Source of the DNA: Candidatus Magnetominusculus dajiuhuensis
Lineage (GTDB): Bacteria > Nitrospirota > Thermodesulfovibrionia > Thermodesulfovibrionales > Magnetobacteriaceae
Length of the DNA stretch: 57,272 nucleotides
Assembly (NCBI GenBank): GCA_015233465.1
Contig: JADFXP010000017.1
Location: 577-57,848, forward strand
Direction of reading: 5' to 3'
Under the pieces are notes generated by a model that had not been told where the DNA came from, made no database searches, and saw only the letters and a list, made by a program, of their open reading frames with translations. Each line of letters opens with the position of its first letter. The stretch's first letter is position 1. Of this stretch, positions 43,054 to 50,526 are shown in pieces. The position numbers were made by a program, and so were the translations under genes.

Positions 43054-43097
43054 CTTGCTGAGAGAATCTGCTATTTTAATCTTTAAGCAAGCGGATT
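43054..43097 (+). promoter_or_regulatory. Possible alternative-pairing leader upstream of the M23 gene
   Basis: CTTGCT (43054-43059) can pair with AGCAAG (43086-43091), and AATCTGCT (43065-43072) can pair with AGCGGATT (43090-43097, one wobble). The two right arms overlap, so the stems exclude each other, which is the geometry of an RNA switch. No known riboswitch core was found. Confidence 0.3.
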
Positions 43098-43220
43098 TTA
43101 GAGGGATAAACTGGGGTTAGCAGGGGTTTTTAATAACATTTCTTAATCAAAATTTTCAAAAGCAATATTTATGACTTTAAAAAGCAGAACATACAACAGA
43201 AAAGAAATGGGGAAAGATAT

Positions 43221-44075
43221 ATGAAGAAAATAAAAAAAATACTTGTGGGTTTATTTTCACCGATAACGGTGATGATTGTACCGCACAATAATAATAAACC
43301 TATTAACATTAAAATGCCGTCTGTCGGACTTATCTTAATAATTGCACTCTGGGCATCATTTACAGTATTTTTAGTATCTGTAGGTAAAACAACAATTCAA
43401 TATTATGAACAAAAGGAAAAGATAGATTTTTATTATAATCAGTTTTTAGAACTTGGTTCAACGATAAAATCCCTTCAGAGATCTGAGACCCAATTCAGAC
43501 AGATATTTGCATTTAAAAGCCGTGAAAAAATCCTTGAAAATATTGATGATACAGCATGGGGATCTCTTGACCCAGATGATATGAAGCGTATTAAGGCACA
43601 AATTGAAGAGACGGCAAATACTGTTGGTGAGATTAGAGATTATTTAAAGCAGGAAAGGGATATATATTTTGCTACCCCGCTTGGTTCGCCGATAAGTAAT
43701 GGGTATATAAGTTCGCCTTTTGGGTGGAGGATACATCCTGTATCGCATAGAGAAGAATATCATAAAGGGCTTGATATTGCTGCATGGCCTGGAACTCCTG
43801 TTAAGGCTACGGCTGACGGCATCGTTGTATTTGCTGATAACAGAGGAGGCAGCGGTAATCTAGTAATTATAGCCCATGGTTTAGGTTTTTCAACATGTTA
43901 TGCACATAATAGAAAGATATTGGTAGATGTAGGTCAGAAGGTTAAACGAGGTGATGTGATATCTTTGGTTGGTTCTACTGGAGATACAACTGGGCCGCAT
44001 GTACATTATGAGGTTTGGGTAAATAAAAATCCCGTTGATCCAGAGCCGTATTATGCAAAAAGGATTGAAAGATGA
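43221..44075 (+). CDS. M23-family peptidoglycan endopeptidase (Csd1/Csd2-like)
   Basis: A 284-residue inner-membrane-anchored protein: one membrane segment (about 32-55), a coiled-coil stretch, and a C-terminal LytM/M23 domain. The zinc ligands are in HKGLDI (H181 and D185) and HVHYEV (H260/H262). The F-G-W-R-H-P substrate strand precedes H181. It probably cuts peptide crosslinks in peptidoglycan. The gene overlaps the bactofilin gene by four bases, the same pairing as csd1 with ccmA in Helicobacter, where the two set helical shape. A GGGGAAAG-type ribosome site lies before the ATG. Confidence 0.92.
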   Translation: MKKIKKILVGLFSPITVMIVPHNNNKPINIKMPSVGLILIIALWASFTVFLVSVGKTTIQYYEQKEKIDFYYNQFLELGSTIKSLQRSETQFRQIFAFKSREKILENIDDTAWGSLDPDDMKRIKAQIEETANTVGEIRDYLKQERDIYFATPLGSPISNGYISSPFGWRIHPVSHREEYHKGLDIAAWPGTPVKATADGIVVFADNRGGSGNLVIIAHGLGFSTCYAHNRKILVDVGQKVKRGDVISLVGSTGDTTGPHVHYEVWVNKNPVDPEPYYAKRIER

Positions 44076-44443
44076 GCAAAAAAAATAATTCAATGGATAG
44101 TATTATTGGAGTAAATTCAATAATAAAAGGCGAAGTTGAGGTTAAAGGCACTATACGGATTGACGGCAGATTTGAAGGTATAATTACTGCAGATTGGGTA
44201 ATTATAGGCAAGACTGGATATGTTGAAGGCAAGGTCACAGCTTCTGCTGTAATGGTAAGCGGCCAAATTATTGGCAAGGTGAATTCTTCTGATTTTGTAG
44301 AGATCAAAGAGACTGGAAAGATGATTGGAGATATAGAAACTGATAGGATAATAATCCTTGAAGGCGGACGTTTTGAGGGTAAATCTATAGTAAAAAGAGA
44401 TATGTCTAAAAAAAAGACTCCTGAGTTAATTTCTAATAATTGA
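44072..44443 (+). CDS. Bactofilin (CcmA-like)
   Basis: A 123-residue bactofilin. The central beta-helix of short repeats is easily read: GEVEVKGTIRIDGRFEG, then KTGYVEGKV, then IIGKV and GKMIGDIETDRI, with short charged tails. Bactofilins polymerise without nucleotide at the membrane and place wall-modifying enzymes; in Helicobacter and in Leptospira-like spirals they give curvature. The four-base overlap with the M23 gene (ATGA) implies a joint function. Confidence 0.95.
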   Translation: MSKKNNSMDSIIGVNSIIKGEVEVKGTIRIDGRFEGIITADWVIIGKTGYVEGKVTASAVMVSGQIIGKVNSSDFVEIKETGKMIGDIETDRIIILEGGRFEGKSIVKRDMSKKKTPELISNN

Positions 44444-44559
44444 TCAATAAATTAGGCTCTGATTAACGTAGTTCCCAAGTGTTTGAAGCTAAATAATATA
44501 GGAAGATGCAGGGCTTTCCCTAAATAACTATATGCAATGGATTGCACCTGCTAATTTAG

Positions 44560-45981
44560 ATGATTATTTCAAAAAATTTCTTAATATTAGTTGTTTACAT
44601 GATTTTATTCCATGGGATTGGATTTGAAAGCAATATAGCATTTGCTGAAACCAAATCACATGCGCTTTCAAAAGAGACATCATTAACTCCTGATTTATTG
44701 TTATATGAAGGCGTAAAAAAAGACTATTTCATAACCGTCGAAAAATCTGCACAAAAACTCTACATCTTTGACGGAGATCAAAATATTCTAAAGACTTTTA
44801 AGATAACCACTGGTCAAAATGACGGCAATAAAATAGCTCAAGGTGATAAAAGAACACCAGAGGGAATTTATTTTGCTACAAATGTCTTAAAGGCTCAGGA
44901 ATTAGCACCTGAATATGGAATAATGGCTATGCCAATGAATTATCCAAATCCTATAGATATTGAAAAAAAACACGGGGGTAAGGGTATTTGGATACACGCA
45001 ACTAATCATTCAGATAGACTTCTAAAACCTTATGACACAAAGGGATGTGTGGTAACTGTAAATGGAGATATTTTAGAGATCGCCAGATATATAAATCTTG
45101 AGACAACCCCTATAATAATAACAAAAAAAATAAGTTATACTACTCCAGAAAAACTAAAACAAGAAGGAGAGACCTTAAAGACAATAATAGATGATTGGAA
45201 ATCTTCATGGGAACAAAAGGATATTGATCTTTATATTTCACATTATTCTAAAGACTTTAAGTCTCAGGGGATGAATATAAATCAATGGAAGACACACAAA
45301 AATAGGCTCAACACTCAACATGATACTATAAAAGTTAAAATTGATGACCTAAGACTATTACATTATGATGGATATATAGTTGCAGTATTTAAACAGGAGT
45401 ACAGCAGTGATTCATTAACAGATATTGGAGTAAAGAGGCTGTATCTAACGAAAAAAGACAGTGATTGGAAGATTTCTGCTGAGGAATGGACGCAGCTCCC
45501 TGAAAAAAGCCCTTCTAAGATGGTAGAGGAATATATCGCAAGCAATCATGTAACGGTTCCAGAAAAAATCATTCCTGAAAAAATCATTCCTAAACATGTT
45601 ATCTCTGAAGACAAGATTGGCATTGAAGATTTAACCTATTCTTTTAAACCTCCATATGAATTTAGATTTAAACTTATAAACAAGACGGAAACTGATGAAA
45701 AACTTACTGGCAGGATTGCAGTGATTGCTCAAGTACATTCTCTTAAAGGACAATTGGCTTATAGTTCATATCCGCAAAACTTAGAGTTAAATAACGAAGA
45801 GACATTAGTTTCTTTTAAGGATGGAGAGTGGTATTCTATAAAGAAATTTAAGATCGTAACAGGACAAATTGAAAATATTGACGAAAATTCATCTATTGAG
45901 TCTATGAAGATATTGGTATATTCAAATAAAGGAGAATTGATGCTTACAAAAGATATTTCAAATAAGGCTGTCCAAAAATGA
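44560..45981 (+). CDS. L,D-transpeptidase-fold enzyme with NTF2-like domain (Csd6-like)
   Basis: A 473-residue exported protein. A signal peptide (about 1-29) is followed by a YkuD catalytic domain (about 54-180) with IHATNHSDR (H146) and DTKGCVVTVNGD (C163). Next comes an NTF2-like domain (about 205-310) with DDWKSSWEQKDIDLYISHY, typical of the Csd6 group, where the fold acts as an L,D-carboxypeptidase or transpeptidase. A C-terminal domain of about 110 residues (355-468) resembles the C-terminus of the following gene. Csd6 shapes the helical cell of Helicobacter by trimming peptides. A short low-complexity repeat EKIIPEKIIP lies at about 337-346. The exact reaction here cannot be decided from sequence. 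Confidence 0.87.
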   Translation: MIISKNFLILVVYMILFHGIGFESNIAFAETKSHALSKETSLTPDLLLYEGVKKDYFITVEKSAQKLYIFDGDQNILKTFKITTGQNDGNKIAQGDKRTPEGIYFATNVLKAQELAPEYGIMAMPMNYPNPIDIEKKHGGKGIWIHATNHSDRLLKPYDTKGCVVTVNGDILEIARYINLETTPIIITKKISYTTPEKLKQEGETLKTIIDDWKSSWEQKDIDLYISHYSKDFKSQGMNINQWKTHKNRLNTQHDTIKVKIDDLRLLHYDGYIVAVFKQEYSSDSLTDIGVKRLYLTKKDSDWKISAEEWTQLPEKSPSKMVEEYIASNHVTVPEKIIPEKIIPKHVISEDKIGIEDLTYSFKPPYEFRFKLINKTETDEKLTGRIAVIAQVHSLKGQLAYSSYPQNLELNNEETLVSFKDGEWYSIKKFKIVTGQIENIDENSSIESMKILVYSNKGELMLTKDISNKAVQK

Positions 45982-46679
45982 AGAAAAAAAAGAATATCAC
46001 AATCATGTATTTTAAAAATAAGACTGGAAAGATTCATTCCTTTGAGGTAAACTCATTATCACTGATTACGATAGTTATTACTATTATGTCAAGCGTGTTA
46101 ATATCATTGATTTCAATAATTTTTTTTACTCATCTTTATTTCCAGGATTATCAATTATTAAGTCAGCTTGGACTACCATTTATTGGTCATAAAGGGGAAA
46201 TCACTCCTGAAACTAAGGTCGAAGTCCCTCATGAAGAGACAAAAAAAGAAGATACAATTCCTCTTCCTGTTACCAAATCAGATACAACTCCAAATGTAGA
46301 TGCAACTCAAAAGCCTGATGTAGCTCAAAAGCCTGAAGAAATCAAGAAAGAAGATAGTTATCTTGCAATAGAAAATTTTAAATTAGAAGGTTCAAACCTT
46401 TACTATGAAATAGTAAGAAAAGATAATAAGAGTGATAAAATACCCGGGCTATCTATTATAGTATTAAAGGTTGATGATAATTTAGTAGCCCTTCCTCAAG
46501 GCATTATCTTAAAAGACGGCATACCAAAATGGAATAAAAAAGGGTTTTCATTTAATTTTAGATATAGAAAGCAGGTTGTGATAAGTATACCTAAACAAAC
46601 AGGCACAATCACTGAAATAACAGTTTATTTATTTGATAATTCAGGCAAGCTGATTTTAAGCAGCACTAAAGCGCTCTGA
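45978..46679 (+). CDS. Single-pass membrane protein with a C-terminal domain shared with the Csd6-like protein
   Basis: A 233-residue protein: basic cytoplasmic N-terminus, one membrane segment (about 29-51), a Pro/Thr/Lys/Glu-rich linker with a repeated QKPDVAQKPE (about 70-125), and a C-terminal strand-rich domain (about 125-230). The domain has the same order of strands as the end of the preceding protein: (A/G)IE(N/D)..., then FKDGEW or NKKGF, then ITVYLFDNSGKLIL or KILVYSNKGELML. It overlaps the previous stop by four bases. Position and layout recall Csd5, a membrane scaffold that binds wall and CcmA, but no SH3 domain is recognised, so this is analogy only. Confidence 0.75.
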   Translation: MKKKKNITIMYFKNKTGKIHSFEVNSLSLITIVITIMSSVLISLISIIFFTHLYFQDYQLLSQLGLPFIGHKGEITPETKVEVPHEETKKEDTIPLPVTKSDTTPNVDATQKPDVAQKPEEIKKEDSYLAIENFKLEGSNLYYEIVRKDNKSDKIPGLSIIVLKVDDNLVALPQGIILKDGIPKWNKKGFSFNFRYRKQVVISIPKQTGTITEITVYLFDNSGKLILSSTKAL

Positions 46680-46686
46680 TAGTTCA

Positions 46687-47970
46687 ATGATCCTTCATAA
46701 ATTAAAGCGCGAAAATATGTCTAACAGATTATCCTCATATCAATGCACTTGCAATGTGGGTCTAAAACCATTTACCCTTTTTTTAAAATTTGTGCTTTCT
46801 AATATGCGAATGTTTCGTATATTTATTGTAATAAGCACATTAAATCTCATTTGTGCTACATTTGTTTACTCAGAAACACAGCTTCTCACCTATTTTAAAG
46901 ATACAGAATATGAGTTAAATGTTTATAAGATAAAAGGCATTAGTCCTGGCCCAACCTTGATGATAATAGGAGGCATTCAAGGAGATGAACCCGGAGGGTA
47001 TCTTTCAGCAGACCTTTATGCAGATATGGCTTTAGAAAAAGGGAGTCTAATCGTTGTCCCAAGGGCTAACTTACTATCCATAATAAAACACCGCCGCTTA
47101 ATCAATAAAGATATGAACAGGCAATTTAGCATAACCGCAAAACAACATAGCTATGAAGACAAGGTGGTTGAGATACTTGAAGAATTGATTACAGAAAGTG
47201 ATTATTTATTAAATCTCCATGAAGGTTCTGGATTTTATAGTGATCATTGGGAAAATAGTATGATTAATCCCATGAGATTTGGCCAGTCAATAATTGCAGA
47301 TACGGATCAATATAAGACAAAAGACGGACGGACATTACGGCTTGGGAATATTGCAAGGACTGTGGCAGCTAATGTAAATAACAGAATCGAAAATAGCGGT
47401 CATCATTTTAAATTTAATAATCACAGGACTTTTGATAATAATACAAAACACCCTGAACAAAGGAGATCTGCAACATATTTTGCCCTATCATATCATGATA
47501 TACCTGCATTTGGGATTGAAACATCTAAGGAAATTCACAACATTGAGACTAAGATTAAGTATCAAACAATGATCATAAATGAATTTATTAAGCAGCTTGG
47601 CTTAATATCTCCAAATCCAAAGATAACACTTGAGAGGCCAGCATTAAAATATATGATAGTTTCAGTAAATGGCGCAGATAAAATTGTAAGGAATTCTGAG
47701 ATATTAAGAGTAAACATAGGTGATATTATATCTATATCTAAAGTTGAGGCAAATTATCCAAGGGGCTTAACTGTTGATATCTTGGAAAAAGGCAACCTTA
47801 GCGATCTTCATAAAAACTTTGAATTAACCAAACCTTTAAAGGCAATAGTAAGAAAAGACGGCGTGAATTGCGGGCAGATAAAGATAAATATAAATGATAT
47901 AAATGGGACTGGAAAAAAACTACCAAAGGAATATAAACTAAAGTCAATAAGAGAAGATATAACAATTTAA
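46687..47970 (+). CDS. M14-type peptidoglycan carboxypeptidase (Csd4-like)
   Basis: A 427-residue frame. The metal site reads GGIQGDEPGG, with Gln98 in place of the usual histidine and Glu101, and the third ligand LNLHEGSGFY has His178 (long numbering). A glutamine zinc ligand is the hallmark of Csd4 of Helicobacter, a D,L-carboxypeptidase that trims tripeptides and sets helical shape. The catalytic region ends with AFGIETSKE. A C-terminal beta domain (about 320-427) follows. The true start is uncertain: a signal peptide begins at Met40 (46804), and the first 39 residues look non-conserved. The gene stands eight bases after its neighbour. Confidence 0.85.
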   Translation: MILHKLKRENMSNRLSSYQCTCNVGLKPFTLFLKFVLSNMRMFRIFIVISTLNLICATFVYSETQLLTYFKDTEYELNVYKIKGISPGPTLMIIGGIQGDEPGGYLSADLYADMALEKGSLIVVPRANLLSIIKHRRLINKDMNRQFSITAKQHSYEDKVVEILEELITESDYLLNLHEGSGFYSDHWENSMINPMRFGQSIIADTDQYKTKDGRTLRLGNIARTVAANVNNRIENSGHHFKFNNHRTFDNNTKHPEQRRSATYFALSYHDIPAFGIETSKEIHNIETKIKYQTMIINEFIKQLGLISPNPKITLERPALKYMIVSVNGADKIVRNSEILRVNIGDIISISKVEANYPRGLTVDILEKGNLSDLHKNFELTKPLKAIVRKDGVNCGQIKININDINGTGKKLPKEYKLKSIREDITI

Positions 47971-48033
47971 AGTTAAACTCTTAAAATAAATAAGTCAATG
48001 CTTAAAGATGGGGAATTAATATTGAGGAGTTAA

Positions 48034-48486
48034 ATGGACGAAAAGACAATATCTGTTAGATGTTCAAAATGTATGGCTCTTAACAAGTTATCGCCTGAGA
48101 TGTTAAAGGCAAAGAGAACAAAATGCGGTAAATGCGGAAGAGATTTTGATTTTATAAAGGCACCTGTTCATGTTACAGCACAGAGCTTTAAGCAGGAGGT
48201 ATTGTCTTGGCCTGATGTCGTATTAGTGGAATTCTGGGCAGAATGGTGCGGGGCATGCCGCATATTAGAACCTGCACTCAATGAGTTAGCGTTAAAAAAG
48301 GCTGGGCGGTTAAAGATTGCAAAGATTGACGTAGATCAGGAAAAGGCGCTTGTCAAACAATTCGGCATCAAGGCAACTCCTACTTTGATATTATATAACA
48401 AAGGACATAGACTAAATGAGGCAAAGGGAGCGCTCTCAATTGAACAGCTAGAGGATTGGGTTGATATTACAGATAACGGGTTATAA
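48034..48486 (+). CDS. Thioredoxin with N-terminal zinc ribbon (Trx2-like)
   Basis: A 150-residue protein. Cys10/Cys13 and Cys31/Cys34 form a zinc ribbon ahead of a thioredoxin domain with WAEWCGACR (C72, C75). The active site has Ala instead of the usual Pro between the cysteines, which normally makes the disulfide more or less reducing. The rest (KIDVDQEKALVKQFGIKATPT) is standard. It is cytoplasmic, with no signal peptide. A GAGGAG ribosome site precedes the ATG. It probably keeps target disulfides reduced. Confidence 0.9.
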   Translation: MDEKTISVRCSKCMALNKLSPEMLKAKRTKCGKCGRDFDFIKAPVHVTAQSFKQEVLSWPDVVLVEFWAEWCGACRILEPALNELALKKAGRLKIAKIDVDQEKALVKQFGIKATPTLILYNKGHRLNEAKGALSIEQLEDWVDITDNGL

Positions 48487-48519
48487 TTATAAATAAAATA
48501 TGGAAATAACGGTGAGAAA

Positions 48520-50493
48520 ATGGCAAAATTTGGCGATATAACAAGATTTTTAACTGGCGTGGCAATACCAGTTTTTTCATTAAGGACAGAAGATAACTGC
48601 GGAGTAGGAGAGTTTTATGACCTTATCAAGTTAGGGCAATGGTGCAAAAAAACTGGGCTGGATATTATACAGATTCTTCCTGTTAATGATACAGGCGGAG
48701 ATTCCTCGCCTTATAGCGCTCAAAGCGCATTTGCCTTAAATCCTCTGTATATGCGTCTCACAGAGATAGAAGGTATGAATGAATTTAGCAAAGAGATTGA
48801 TAACGGCAGAATTCTTTATGACCCAGAGGTCAGGCTTAATTATTTAGAGATGTATAAATTTAAGGTATCAATATTAAAAAAATGTTTTGAATCAAATAAG
48901 GCCGCTATTATCAAAGACATTAAACTTAAATCTTGGATAAAGGAAAACTCTTGGCTTACAAATTATTGTGTATTTTGTACTATAAAGGAAGCGCATAATC
49001 AGAGCTGGTGGCAAGATTGGACTATATTAAAAGATCCAACTCAAAAAGAGATAAATAAATATTGGACTGATAACAGTGAAGAGGTCATGTTTCATGCTTG
49101 GATGCAGTATCACCTTGAGAAACAGTTAATACATGTTTCAAAAGAACTGACAGAGATGGATATAAAACTAAAGGGAGACATCCCGATATTGATAAATGAA
49201 GACAGTGCAGACGTATGGGGACACAGGGATTACTTTGACCTTGACGTAAGGGCTGGCGCTCCTCCAGACATGTTTTCAAAACTCGGTCAAAACTGGGGTT
49301 TTCCATGCTATAACTGGGAAAAGCTGGAAGGTGATGATTACTTATGGTGGAGACAGAGATTAAGACAGGCATCTAAATTTTATCACGCCTGCAGAATAGA
49401 CCATGTGCTTGGATTTTTTAGAATATGGAGCTGCCCAAAGACTGAACACACAGGCGCTCTTGGATATTTCAATCCTGCAGTTCATATAAAGGAAGAAGAT
49501 ATTATTAAGGCTGGGTTTTCTAAAAAGACCATTGAAACCCTTATAGAGCCGAGATTTCATAAAAATTATCTCAAAGAGCTTTTTGGCGTTGAAGCTGAAA
49601 GATTTAAAGGATTGTATTTCAGTCCGTTACCAGATGATGTGGACACATACGTATTTTCAGATCTAATAGATGGCGAAAAATCTATTACTGCATTAGAGGA
49701 GTCTGATGAGATAAAAAATACAATGCTTGAACTTCATAGAAATAGGGTTTTAATTCCTGTTGGTTCAACTGGAAAGGAATACTTACCTAAGTGGTTCTTT
49801 GATGAGACGAATACGTTTAGATATTTCTCTGATGATGAGAAAAACCGACTTCGCTCAGTCATTGATATAAATTGGTCACCCTTACAAGAGGATTTATGGT
49901 GGAGAAATGGACATAACCTTCTAAAGATGATGAGTGAAACAGTGGATATGCTTGTGTGCGCTGAAGATCTTGGGGCTGTACCAAAGTGTGTGCCCGGCGT
50001 GCTTTTTGAGTTAAAGATACTTGGTCTAAAGATAGAGAGATGGGAAAAGGATTATAAAAAAGAGGGACATCCGTTTATGAATCCTAATAATTTTCCAAGA
50101 TTATCGGTTAATTCTCCATCTTGTCATGACACATCCACTCTAAGAGGCTGGTGGGAAGAAGGCGGATGGAATAGAAACCAATATTTTTCTACGCTTGGGC
50201 TTTCAGGCGGCTGCCCAGATTTTTTAACTACTTCTATCTCAAAGGCAATAATTGAGCGAAATCTAAATGCAAATTCTTTGATTTGTATATTTGCATTACA
50301 AGATTTGTTGAGTCTTTATTATAATCTAAGAGTAGATTCAGCATCTGATGAGCGGGTAAATACACCAGGCACTCCAAGCAGTGAAAATTGGTCATATAGA
50401 ATGAAAGATACCCTTGAGTTTTTGATTGAATATGATGAGTTTAATAATTATTTAAAGGGTATGATTGATAAAAGACATAGACGTAAACTTTAA
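48520..50493 (+). CDS. malQ: 4-alpha-glucanotransferase (GH77)
   Basis: A 657-residue amylomaltase family protein. Signatures include AIPVFSLRTEDNCGVGEF near the start, QILPVNDTGGDSSPYSAQS, the catalytic GH77 region with RIDHVLGFFRIW and the acidic CAEDLGAVP. It moves glucan segments between maltodextrins. Its length (657) is longer than E. coli-type MalQ cores and nearer to forms with extra insertions. It is followed by glgX after 33 bases, pairing debranching with disproportionation for glycogen breakdown. Confidence 0.93.
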   Translation: MAKFGDITRFLTGVAIPVFSLRTEDNCGVGEFYDLIKLGQWCKKTGLDIIQILPVNDTGGDSSPYSAQSAFALNPLYMRLTEIEGMNEFSKEIDNGRILYDPEVRLNYLEMYKFKVSILKKCFESNKAAIIKDIKLKSWIKENSWLTNYCVFCTIKEAHNQSWWQDWTILKDPTQKEINKYWTDNSEEVMFHAWMQYHLEKQLIHVSKELTEMDIKLKGDIPILINEDSADVWGHRDYFDLDVRAGAPPDMFSKLGQNWGFPCYNWEKLEGDDYLWWRQRLRQASKFYHACRIDHVLGFFRIWSCPKTEHTGALGYFNPAVHIKEEDIIKAGFSKKTIETLIEPRFHKNYLKELFGVEAERFKGLYFSPLPDDVDTYVFSDLIDGEKSITALEESDEIKNTMLELHRNRVLIPVGSTGKEYLPKWFFDETNTFRYFSDDEKNRLRSVIDINWSPLQEDLWWRNGHNLLKMMSETVDMLVCAEDLGAVPKCVPGVLFELKILGLKIERWEKDYKKEGHPFMNPNNFPRLSVNSPSCHDTSTLRGWWEEGGWNRNQYFSTLGLSGGCPDFLTTSISKAIIERNLNANSLICIFALQDLLSLYYNLRVDSASDERVNTPGTPSSENWSYRMKDTLEFLIEYDEFNNYLKGMIDKRHRRKL

Positions 50494-50526
50494 TAAAATA
50501 ACTATAGGAGATTTATTTAACTTGAT

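Noticed and set aside
43054-43100. Thiamine pyrophosphate riboswitch, because of CTGAGA
   Set aside because: Only the short CTGAGA string is present. The conserved downstream parts of the THI box are missing and the genes are not for thiamine.
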